Shown here: one piece after another, positions 24,154 through 34,440 of the stretch
Layout: every line of letters begins with the position of its first letter
Position numbering within the stretch: position 1 is the first letter of the stretch
From: Allodiplogaster sudhausi
Taxonomy: Eukaryota > Nematoda > Chromadorea > Rhabditida > Diplogasteridae
Length of the DNA: 64,000 bases
Assembly: GCA_945643635.1 (NCBI GenBank)
Contig: CALZFC010000041.1
Span: 3,767,001 to 3,831,000 of the forward strand
Direction of reading: 5' to 3'
The notes under the pieces: model-generated
Told to the model about the DNA's origin: nothing
The model's input: the letters and a program-made list of their open reading frames with translations, nothing else
Database searches by the model: none
Position numbers and translations under genes: made by a program

Positions 24154-26017
24154 TCAGTCTTGCACGACTTGAGCTGGGTCAACGTCGCTCTCTATGCGAA
24201 CCTTGAATGCACATTTGATTAGTAATGAAAACTATAAGCTAATTTCTGCTGATAAATTTAGCACTACTTTTGACCAGATATAGTGGAACCTCTGAGACAT
24301 CCTAGAAGTAAAAGAGGCAGACCTCCTGGACTCCTTCAGCGAAGGAGAGTCGGCGACTGCGGGCAGGGGAAAGATCGGGCGAGGCCGCAGCGGCCTCCTT
24401 CGTCGGCTTCTGCACCAGAAGTGGAACGAGCGCGAGACGCGCAGCGCCGCCGCTCTTAATGAAGTCGATCTGAAAATAATCAGTGCATCTCTCAATGCTA
24501 TTTTCAATCATTTTGATACTTTTTGAGCAAAAAAAAAAATTAATATTATCCTTTTAACTTGGCACTTTGCCAAACCTGTCGGTCGGCAATGTGGACGACG
24601 TCCTCTGGCATCGCGATGGCGTCTCCTTTCTCCTTTTTTTTTAGCACTCGACCAGAAGCTCGACGAATCTGAAATTTAAATCATTATATCTTATTTAGGA
24701 AATATTTTTCATTATAAAATTTTTATAATAAAAAAATAAACAAACTGGCATACTTGCTGGTCTTCATGCTGAACTGGATGAGCGCGGCAGCCATGGAGAT
24801 GGGCGCGATCGGGCGCTCATTCACGGCCTTGATGATGTCGCCGGGCCGGAGATGCACGGCGGAGAGAGAGCCGGCGCGGACATCCTCCACCTGAACAGCA
24901 AGAGAGATACAACTAAAGGATTCTACTTTTACATAGACTTATAATTCTCAATCTTTCCCCGTGTCTTCTCCAACCTGAACACGCTCGAGCGCGTCGTACT
25001 GCAGACTGAGGCCAAGCAAGCATAATGGAGCGAGCAATGTCGGGAGGAGTCGAGTCGTGCAGACTGACCTGACAATTAAAGCTAATGTGAATTAAAGCTT
25101 CCAGCGCTACGTTCAATTTAGTAGCGTTACAGAAAGTAAAGTCATTTTCATTCGATCCGTCAAAATGTCAGAGCAAGATGACCAAATTTGAATTTCCCGC
25201 CGCTTTCGCACTTTGAAGGTCGAGACGACGCTCGAGCAGAGAGTCTCCTTCTTCTTGTTGAAGCGGATCCTCTCGATCGTCGTTCCTTGCAGGCTCGCGT
25301 GAGAGAAGACGGCGTGCTCGGCCAGGAAGAGCAGCTGAATTACGAACGGCAATTTTTCCTACATCTATTACTTCTTGGCTTGGCAAACTAGCCATTATAC
25401 TTATCATTTGGTTAGTTAATCTAATTTTTAAATCATAAAGAAATTTCTTTTTGATAGCCAAATATATGTATGTATATATAAAAAAGAACCTTCTTCTCCG
25501 TAGGCTCCGAAAGTTGTTGAGCTAGTTCGGCTGCTTTGAATGGCTCGCCGTTTTAAAATATGTAAATATTGCCTGTTATTTAAAATATGCTTCTCTTTTG
25601 TTATCTTTTTATTAATTTAAATTTTGCTATTTAATTTTTTTCTAAATTCAAAAATAGCTTTTCTAATAGCAGCCAAATGGCAGCAGGCTTGCACCATCTT
25701 GGTGAGCACGGCGCCGGGGCGCAGCTGGTGGTGGAGGGGCGAATTTCGAGCGACGAACGTCACGAGGCCATCCGTGTCGCGGACGTGGATTCCTGCAATA
25801 TTTTATTGCCATTTTTGTTTGTTTATAAACTGAATGAAAATTATTGAATTCTTTGTGTGAATTTTTTTGATAAGTAGGTCATAATAAAATATCTCTGCTG
25901 CTAACCGAGACGTTTGCCGGGAGGGAGCATGGCGAGGACATTCGAAATGAATGGCGGCTGTTTGGTCGGAGAAGTGGAGGGAGAGACGGGAGAAGCGGCC
26001 GCGCTCGGAGCAGACAT
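24154..26017 (-). CDS. PDZ-domain protein (at least two PDZ-like folds)
   Basis: Intracellular scaffold-type protein (family knowledge: PDZ domains bind C-terminal peptides). Exons as read: 26017-25906, 25792-25695, 25543-25490, 25334-25212, 25068-24975, 24890-24754, then smaller exons ending VRIESDVDPAQVVQD and TGA at 24154-24156. The first is MSAPSAAASPVSPSTSPTK. PDZ 1 contains GKRLGIHVRDTDGLVTFV, SPLHHQLRPGAVLTK and FKAAELAQQL. PDZ 2 contains LGLSLQYDALERVQ, VEDVRAGSLSAVHLRPGDII and KAVNERPI. A later exon reads IDFIKSGGAARLALVPLL. The exon at 25068-24975 is one nucleotide out of phase with its upstream neighbour under simple splicing, so that junction is unresolved. An acceptor-like TTTCTCAG lies 2 nt before the ATG. 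Confidence 0.8.
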
Positions 26018-26039
26018 CTCTGAGAAATGACTTATTATG

Positions 26040-26430
26040 GAGTTAGGGGCATATGGTTTGTATTATGTTTGCATTTGAATTTTGCCTTTTTAATTTATAA
26101 GGGTAGTCATTGCACTATTCGAGATGTAAATGCAATTACGTTTTATCGTTCTTCTAATGATATCCTTCGTTATATTAATTTGGGCATATGATATACTCTC
26201 TCTCTCACGCATTTGCGTGTTCTTTGTATTAAATTTTTATTCTGAATATTACCATAATATTTGTTTGCCAACAAACGTTAAATAACAAATTAGCATGCCA
26301 AACTTTTATCATTAAATCTAATTTCGCATAAAGCATTATGATATAATATTTGTAGTTGAAACAATTCTGCAGTTTCACTGGCAATTTCGATCATTTCTGA
26401 GTATATCCGAAATTTGTAGACGGGATCACT
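26040..26430. other. AT-rich intergenic
   Basis: No gene or repeat boundary recognised. Confidence 0.4.
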
Positions 26431-26434
26431 TGTT

Positions 26435-26735
26435 TGAATGATTAAAGGAGCAGTTCACTGAATATCAAACCTATGGTTTTATGGACGTGGATTTATTAGC
26501 ATAAGTCTAAAACATATTTCTGAAAAGTTTGAACCATTTTTGCCCACTTGTTACAAACTTAGAAGCACGCGAAATATGGCTGGGCCAAACTTTTTTACTG
26601 TAGCTGTTAGCCACCCTCCTATTTCACACGCTCTCTAACCCGCAGAAGGGCCAAATATTTGAAGGCGCGTGTTTAAAATGGCCCTAATTTGCTACTGTAG
26701 CATCATTCAGTGCATGGTTCCTTTAATCGAAGAGA
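26435..26735 (-). repeat. Dispersed repeat, copy 2 (partner 1955-2235)
   Basis: Reverse-complement relative of 1955-2235. The shared order includes CATTCAGTG near one edge, AAAATGGCCC, AGAGCGTGTGAAAT, CAGCCATATTTCGCGTG and GTGGGCAAAAATGGTTCAAA. Confidence 0.6.
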
Positions 26736-26749
26736 TTCAGACATTTTTC

Positions 26750-27085
26750 TGGTAGACACAGTGAAAGAGGAAGAGGCAGTGAGAGAAAGATAGAAAGAGA
26801 GGAGTGACGAACAAGAAGCAAAAGTGTTATTTTGCGTACTAAATTGACTGTCAATTCTTCACAATGGTTGGATTTTATTAAGTGACGAAATGAACTGTGC
26901 AAAGATGAGCGTGGACCCAGTTGGCTTGGTCCTCTTCAGTCCACCATCATCCTCATGTGATGGTTTTGTTTCTCTCGACATAGAATCGAGATCTTCTCTT
27001 CTCTTCTCTTCCTGCATACACCAGGAAATCAATGTTCGCCTCTTCAACAAACTTCCTCGACTTTCGACATTACTTGTCAGTAATT
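26750..27085 (-). repeat. Dispersed repeat 'GREE', copy 4
   Basis: The minus strand reads EANIDFLVYAGREEK, then shifts frame after an extra AGAAGAG unit. Distal blocks (GGACTGAAGAGGACCAAGCC and an AG tract) match the other copies. Decayed. Confidence 0.6.
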
Positions 27086-27197
27086 CTATAATTATTGGGT
27101 AGGTATTATTAATTGAAATTATCGTTGTATTGGGTCGATTGTGAGATGGAACCAGTAAACTATTAATGATTGCGGAAGTTTTTTTTAACTTGATTTC

Positions 27198-28116
27198 ATG
27201 CAGGTAGAGACCGTCCCAGCCGTTAAGAAAGCTGTTCTCTACATTATCAAGTCACATCTCTCCCAGTGTCAGGGAATCGCCATTTCCCTGATCACTCCGG
27301 ATGTTTTCCGGGAGATTCCTTCGCGGAACGAGCAGGGGCAGATGAGATAGATCATTCAATCCCTCTTGCTGAGGTATTTGCTTTTGGTTTTCTTTATTAT
27401 GGCTATGAATATGATGGCAGTACTGTTAGAGTCATGATTATTGTCTTTAATCTTAGACATGGTCATTCTGCACGGTCCACTTCAGCCCGAATGGACTTGC
27501 TGTGATACATCGCTTGCGTCAACAGGGTAAAAAAACTTTTCAAAAATCCCGAAGGGGATGAATATTTTAATGCATGTCAAAATGTATACATTTAGTAAAA
27601 TATTTATACTATTAAGTTTTCCTGGAATTTTCCTAGCTCATGATCACGATGACATCATCATGCTCATTCCTGCCGATTCTAAATGTGCCTTCGAATTCCT
27701 CTCGAACGTTCAATTCGATGGCGTAAGACAAGTGTATTTTCATAATTATTACCATTGTAAACTGTGAATTTCGCTGATTCTTTCACTTCATAGGTCTTCG
27801 ACATTTGCTTCTCCGGCCGTTAGAATGGCGCGCATCCCATGAAGAGAGGAGAATCTTCAGCTGCTCCGTGACTACCCAATGAAGCATCTCGGGACTGCAA
27901 CCATCAACACTCAACACTCCTTTTGACAACGCCGTTGAATGGTAATTTTTTCTTTTTCTATTTATACTAATGCTCACTCACCTTCTCCTTTAAAGCATCA
28001 ACAAGAATACCGGAGTCCCAAAAAGAGAGATCGTTAGCCTTCTGGATGCGCGTGGAGTGACTACGAAGATTGCTATCTTCCAGCCAACTATGCTACATGG
28101 CATCAGAGATATATAG
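27198..28116 (+). CDS. Unrecognised multi-exon protein
   Basis: The ATG at 27198 lies inside an acceptor-like TTTCATGCAG. The first segment reads QVETVPAVKKAVLYIIKSHL and SQCQGIAISLITPDV. A one-base frame change is then needed to reach FPGDSFAERAGADEIDHSIP. The next exons join in phase: WSFCTVHFSPNGLAVIHRL (27458-27526), HDHDDIIMLIPADSKCAFEF (27635-27723), VFDICFSG, LQPSTLNTPFDNAVEW (ending about 27940) and NKNTGVPKREIVSLLDARG, ending at TAG 28114-28116. AATAAA follows at about 28165. The frame change near 27300 is either a real lesion or an unmodelled tiny intron. No family recognised. Confidence 0.5.
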
Positions 28117-28239
28117 ATATGTTTGTACATGATGTTATCATTGCATTCATCATATCATCAAAAAAATAAACTTATCGAAATTACCATTTATTTTTCTGCA
28201 TCGTCAACCATCTCTACCACTTACGAGGCGAAGAAACAG

Positions 28240-30265
28240 CTACTATTCTGACGATTAGAATAGCATTCAGAGAAGTAATCGAAATATATGCGGAGTAAAC
28301 GACTTGAACGCATACTACATGAGACTCCTCTCAAGGACAGTCGTAGAACTGATAAATGATAATAAAGTATCCTAATAATTGTCAGCATGCGATACAAAAC
28401 TTGCGAGTTCGAATCCACTCGAGGACTGATATTTATTTAATTGGGAGTCGTCTTTGAGATATTTGAATGCATGATGCATCCAAGCTGATGCATCGTGCAT
28501 TCACATATCTCTATTTCGTCCCCTTATCTATCTATCATCTATGCAATTTCTCTTTTCTCTCATTTTATGTGCTCTCGCTGTTGAGATGGTCTTCTTTTTC
28601 TCTCCCTCACATGTCTCACCTCCCCGACCGTTCAATATTTTCTCTCTCTTCTCCTGAATCTCTTATCTCCATACAGTTTCTTTTTCTCTTTCTTTCTCTC
28701 TTCTCTCTCTTCTCTCTCTGCTCGTTCGCTCGTCCATTCATGCTTGCCAGACACTGACAAGACAGCAGTCTTTCTCTTTATTTCCGTCCTCAGCTTTTCT
28801 TGTCCAGAAGGCGACAAAACATTCTTCTTTTTAAAATACTCGCTGAATTTTAATCATATTTTGTTTTCGCTTTTCTCATTGTCAGTTACGCTCTCGTTAT
28901 TTCTTAGAGCAGTCATTTGCGTCGGAACATCTAGAGAAGCACTATATTCACAAGCAGTGGTAAAAAATTATTATCCTAGAAAAATTCAAATATTTACTGT
29001 AATATTTGTCTTTTTTCTTGTACTACAAAAATACTTTGTTCCGATGTCAACAGGTTTCTGCTTGAACAGTTACTGTTTACCATCCTTTTTTGCATTCCTT
29101 GAATAAAATGATTAAATATAAGAATTAGAGAAAAAAAACTCTCTTTGCTGAGAAACTTATACTGTTTTTATCATCAATGGATTGCGAATTAGGCGAGAGC
29201 AAGAAGCCTGGGGATGGGAATCCATCGGATTGATTGCTGATCTTATGCTTATGTTTTCGTTCTTCACTCTCTCCTTCTTTTTTCCCACTCACTTTTGTTT
29301 ATTTTTCCAAATACTATTTCCTTCACCATGGCGAAATTGCACATGCTCATTAGCCTTTCCATTTCTGATTACATAATATTGATTTAGTTTTAAAGATGAA
29401 ATGGAGTTTATCAGGAGAGATGTAGGAGGACATATTCTCTCAGCATCTTCTTCCACATTTTTTTTAATCTCTCGCTTTATTCCACTCAGTTGCTCCTTCG
29501 CTCAGACGGTTTCTTCGTTCTTTCGCTATTTTGTCTTCTTCCTCGCTCTTTCTGTCTCCCCTCGTTCCTTTTTTTCATGAACATCGCTGCTCTATTCACA
29601 CTTCAACATGATGAGAATTTTCTCATCTCGGCTTCTTTCTAGCTATATTTCTTGTTCTCTCTCCCTCGTTCATCCTTCTTCCTTTGTGCTCTTTTGAACA
29701 GTTCAAGGTGACTAGGTAATTACAAAGTGAGTATTGCTCTCATAAAATATAGTTGCAAATTGTCCCTTCTTCACTTCTTTCATGCTATAGTCGCTCCCCA
29801 CGAAACAATCAGAGCTATTGCTTCTAGACTTCTTAACTTATTCATATTTTTTTTAAGAAAACGAGATTGATGTATGCGAGAACCACTGTCTTCTTTGCTA
29901 TAGGCCACATTTATTCTAAAAAGACTGCAAAAAAGTTTCTAAATGCTATTCTGTCTCCGCATCTTTGTCCATAGAGTGATTCATGTACATCAGCACGATT
30001 TTTCTCTCTTTTCTTTTTTCCTCACTATCTTTTATAAAAAATAATGTCTAATACGAAAACTTGTATTTATTTCTTGCTTTCTCGTTCTTTAAGATCTTTA
30101 AGACTTTACCCTGATGTTAAAAGCTTTCCAGGAAAACAGTCATTGTTTATTGCATTTTAAATGAACGGTGGATGAAAAATCGGATAAGAGAAAGCCATTC
30201 AGAAAACAATTTATCTTCCATTAAATCCTTTTAACTGTCAGTAGTCTTGGAATCGAAATCCATGG
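28240..30265. other. Pyrimidine-rich intergenic region
   Basis: Dominated by imperfect CT/TTCT tracts that create long spurious ORFs. GCGAGTTCGAATCCACTCG at about 28403 resembles a tRNA box B, and TGCATGATGCATCCAAGCTG starts a small hairpin at 28468. No supported gene. Confidence 0.45.
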
Positions 30266-30274
30266 GATTGATAA

Positions 30275-30281
30275 GATTCAG

Positions 30282-30318
<37 letters not shown>

Positions 30319-30321
30319 AAA

Positions 30322-30354
<33 letters not shown>

Positions 30355-30600
30355 AAGTGAGTGAGTGGCGAGAACGCAACGAAAGTCTTCTTAACATACT
30401 AAATTGGCTGTCAGATAAACGCATACTTATCTTCATAATAGTTGAAAGTTTAATGCCTAAATGAATGGCTTGTTCCTTTTCAGTCAACTCTCATTCTCAT
30501 GCGACGGTTTCGCTTCTCTCGACATAGAATCGAGATCGGCTCTTCTCTTCCTGCATAAATCGGGAAATCAGAGATCGCTGAATCAACAACCATGCTTTGT
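30275..30600 (-). repeat. Dispersed repeat 'GREE', copy 5
   Basis: The minus strand reads AISDFPIYAGREEPISILCR followed by EKRNRRM. Then come the TTAGTATGTTAAGAAGACTT block and an AG/ACAG microsatellite. As with copy 3, a short basic open frame lies just beyond it on the plus strand (about 30733). Confidence 0.65.
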
Positions 30601-31194
30601 TTTAAAAACGACCAGTCAGCCTCTCTACGAATGTCGCCTCGACTCATTCTGATTTCATCATACATAGTTAGAACATAGGGTAAACGTTGAGCCCTCTATG
30701 AAACATGCGCGTAATGTGAAATTTTTATCGGCAGTGAGACAGAAGGAAGCCAAGGCAGTGCTGCAAGATCAACTCCACAGAGAGAGAAGAAGCGAGCAGA
30801 CGCCTTCTTAAAGCGAAACGGGCAACTGGCTTCCCCTTTTTCCTAACATTAAAAAAGTAGATCGTCGTTTCCTCTCCTTTCTCACTGTTCTTACAGTGTA
30901 TTTTACATTATTCGTGCTCTCCTTTCCCTTTCAGGTGGCCGCAACGGATGGAACACAGAGACTAGAAGAGGCCGCAACTCTAACTTGCGAATAATCTCTC
31001 TTAGTCAAGCGAACTCACATTGACCAGGTTCTTTTATTTATGCGACTCGGTTAACAGTGCATCCATGTCATCTCTGTCTCTCTCTCTTTGTCTTCTTGTT
31101 TCTTTTTCTTTTTCTATTCTTTTTCTAATTTTCCAGAAGACTATTCCTTTTCTTAGTTTACAGTCAGCCTTTAACCGTTTTTCTTTTACAACAG

Positions 31195-31897
31195 GGATAC
31201 ACTATGGTCTGGGAGAATACAACTGCAGCTCCTTGTGAAAGACCACAAGAACTCCGTCGACTCCATTGTGTTAATACTGCCAGATATGAATCCCTAGCAC
31301 AAGATCGTCCAGGAAGTAAGCATTTTCTCTGTTTCCTTTTTCGATAAGGTCTCTCCCTAGATCTCTTCTACAAAATTTCTTTCTGTAGCGGCGGACGAAT
31401 GTAAGCAGTTGCTCCATTTTAAGGAATGCGCATGCGGCGAATAACGTCAAATAGGCTTTATCTTTAAGTCAGAGAATGTCTCGTGTTTTGAAGCGTCTTC
31501 GGTACCAGCCGGACCCCTTAATGCCTTGAGGGAGACCTGGCACATATAACGATGGCCACTCAATCATCTGGACACAGGACAACGAAGAAAACTGTCAGTT
31601 CACAAAATCAGGCATTTTGAAGGGGACCCTGGTTGGGGATATCTTGCTAGATTTCAATGAAGACTTCGCCCTTTTATTTTTATTCTTAGTATTATTTTAT
31701 TTTAAGGAGCCACTCGGTAAGGCCTTCTGGAAATATGCAAGGGTTTCCAGCCCTTGCAAATCATTCCATCGAGACGATCAGGATCATCCCCCAGCTGTAT
31801 TCTACCCAATTGATTCTTGTGTCAATCCATCTCAGAGTTCTCTTCTTGCAAACGATCGCAAACTGATCGTGTGTGAGAACTGCAAGTTACGTTAAGT
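31195..31897 (+). pseudogene. Decayed viral-glycoprotein-like element (tentative)
   Basis: A Cys-containing coding stretch is broken by a 73-nt intron-like insert (31316-31388), an in-frame TAA (31442-31444) and a frameshift near 31535. Recognisable pieces include CERPQELRRLHCVNTARYES, DECKQLLHFKECAC, SENVSCFEASSVPAGPLNAL and, in the last open part, GTYNDGHSIIWTQDNEENCQ, which runs on to a stop at 31895-31897. The spacing of Cys and the G-x-Y...W...NC pattern resembles glycoproteins of integrated negative-strand RNA viruses or env-like retroelement proteins. This is a resemblance from memory, not an alignment. No polymerase or LTR was seen nearby. It is non-functional as it stands. Confidence 0.35.
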
Positions 31898-32010
31898 TAC
31901 GTTAGGGGCGGGACTTTTATACGATACGTTACGTTAGGGGCGTGGCTTGTACAGAACACAAACTATAATCACAGACTACAATGATCACATCACAAACTAT
32001 AAAGATCACA

Positions 32011-32205
32011 TTATGGTTACCACGCCACCCACTATCATCATGATGGAGGAACCAGAAAATCCGCCATTTATCGACGATGGGAACTTGTCTTCACTTCTTT
32101 AACGGCAGAGTATGAGAAAGTGCCCAAGGAGCATTTCTTTAGCAATGAACATGGCGAGTGGAGAAGTATGAACACGCGAAATGAGAAAGGCAAAAGGATG
32201 TATAA
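32011..32205 (+). pseudogene. Short acidic/basic coding remnant
   Basis: Opens with MVTTPPTIIMMEEPENPPFI and stops at 32101. An adjacent frame then continues with EYEKVPKEHFFSNEHGEW and a Lys-rich end. It may be the tail of the element at 31195-31897 or an unrelated relic. Confidence 0.25.
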
Positions 32206-32833
32206 AAAGTATAAAAAGGTGTCAAAATTATGAAAAGAAGAAAATCCCGTTCCGGCGATGTCGTGAGCGGTCTGCTGCTCTTTCCCCTTCCCCTTCCCCT
32301 TTCATCACACTTGCTGACTAGCCAATCCTATTGAATACTTTTAATGTCGTCACATCTAAACGATGTATGAATAGATAAATAAATGAATAAATAAATAAAA
32401 TAAAGAGCGGTTCGAGAGAGATGTGAAACACAACGCTGGTGCAAGTCTTTAGTTCACTGCAGTTCGGAGGGCGATAATCGTATGAAGTGCAAACAGAATG
32501 TTGACGGGACGTAGTGAGTGTGTGAGAGAGTGAGAGAGTACGAGACAGAGAATGGCGAGGGCAAGATTGAGTTCGGTAAAATTTGCAGTTGCACTTGGCA
32601 CACGATCAACATCCAACAGAGAATTTGATAACAGAGAAGTGAGGAGAGAGCGAGGATTTTGAGGTTTATATGAAAAAAATGAGTGTGAGAATATGTGAAG
32701 GAAGGAGATTAGAGAGAAAGAGAGAGAGAGAGAAAGAGAGAGAGCATGCAAAGTAGAGATTTAGAGAGCAAAAGACAGATAGAGTGCAGAAGAATTCTGG
32801 TTGCCAGCGGCAGGAATAACTCGAGCTCGAGCA

Positions 32834-32840
32834 TTATAAA
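32834..32840 (+). promoter_or_regulatory. TATA box of the Gly-rich peptide gene
   Basis: TTATAAA lies about 50 nt upstream of the ATG at 32889, with a purine-rich leader between. Compatible with a strong, compact promoter. Confidence 0.5.
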
Positions 32841-32888
32841 ACGCATAAAAGTGGAGAGACAGACAGAAGTTCTCTTCATCTCTCAAGA

Positions 32889-33341
32889 ATGTACGCCAAG
32901 ATGTCAGTGGGCTTCTTGAATGCTTGATTAACTAACAGCATTATTTTCTTTTCGTTAAACAAAGGATTTTAATTTTATTTTTTAGGAAATTTTCTCCTGA
33001 AGCTTGTTACCTTCCTAACAGTCGATGAATTGTGAATTCCTATTTCAGCCTCCTTCTTTGCGTCCTCACGGCCTTCCTCGTCTCGCAGGAAGCTGATGCC
33101 CAGTACCTCGCGGTTAGACAGCAATTTAGAAATATATTTCCCCGCCACTTCACAGCATTTAAAATCTCAAACGAAAATGTTGCAGGGCTACGGCGGGTAC
33201 CCGGCGTGGGGCGGCTCTGGCTATGCTGGCAACGCCGGCTGGGGCTACCCCGGCTACTACGGTTGGTGGGGCGCGAACAAGGGAGGAGCGGCTGGCGCCG
33301 CGCCCGCCCCCGGCCCGGCCTCGCTCACCAACAACCAGTAG
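32889..33341 (+). CDS. Secreted Gly/Tyr/Trp-rich peptide
   Basis: Three exons in phase, 32889-32902, 33049-33112 and 33186-33341, encode 77 residues. Signal peptide MYAKILLLCVLTAFLVSQ with EADA, then the mature part QYLA, GYGGYPAWGGSGYAGNAGWG, YPGYYGWWGANKGG and an Ala/Pro tail ending LTNNQ. The composition matches nematode epidermal antimicrobial NLP/caenacin-type peptides (YGGWG-rich), but the pattern is low complexity and eggshell or cuticle roles are possible. AATAAA at 33393 marks the 3' end. Confidence 0.75.
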
Positions 33342-33429
33342 ACGGGACTGATTCCATGCATCCAATGGCATGCTATATCCGGCTGAAACCGAGAATAAAT
33401 ATTGTCAACCCTCTCTGAAACATTTTACG

Positions 33430-34430
33430 GCAAATACTGAGTAGAGTGAACAGATTCGCCAGAAAAAAAGATATCATATACATACATACATATTTGAATG
33501 TCAGCTACACATAGAAAAAAAACTTTGTGGGCGGAGCTTAAGGAGACTTTTTCAATCCACAAATCTGTTAATAGACTACAATAGACGCAGGATAAATATC
33601 TCGCCAGAAATACTTTCTATGCATGCGGGATCAATACTGTCTTATGCCATTAAGGTGAATTTTTTAAGTACAGATAAGACGCACTTTCAACTCTTTACCA
33701 GTAATGGATATTTTTCCATTGGGATTTTTTGGATGATATTCGCCAGAAACGGTTGCAAATGTTCTTCCGAAATCTGTTCAAAATATGTATAATAAAAATT
33801 GGAGAGAAAATGGAGCAAAAAAAAAATACAAAACTCATCCGCGGAGCACTCGGTAGCTGAAAGGGCAATGATAGAGAATCTGGGAATTGAAAAAGTTGCT
33901 TTTTCTCCATGCGTGAATTTGAGTGAATGAACACCATCATCCATCATCGACGCTGCTGCTGGAGAAAAGGTGTGCTTGCCAGGTAAAAAAATGTCTGCGG
34001 GTCACTTCGTCAGATTCCGGTAGGCAAAGAATTTAGAAGAATTTCCATCATCTTCTAGCCCTCGACTATTTATTAAGGACTTGAATTACCGATTAATTAG
34101 GAGAGAAAGAAAGTATAATGTGATAATTAAAAATGAAGAAATTTTCAATAATCCAGATTTAAACGATCGAAAGGAACATTCAAATTACTTTCAAAATGGG
34201 GATCTCGCTGAATCTCATGCTCATTCGCGTCCTTTCCGCTCTCTCCACCCGGTTGCTTCCAGGTTGTCCTCCCAATTGTTAAATCAATTATTTCTATATT
34301 TGGGAAAGGAAAAGTATCTTCCACTTGAGGAAATATCTTTTCTAGGTTTCTATAAATTCAATCAATTAAGAGAAATGAACGTCTTCCTTGGGTAATGAAT
34401 CTTTTAAATCTTCTAAATTAATTTTTATTG
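33430..34430. other. Intergenic, no gene seen
   Basis: AT-rich, with a CATACATACATA block at 33480. ORFs on both strands have no motif or splice support. Confidence 0.45.
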
Positions 34431-34440
34431 ATTTCAGGAT

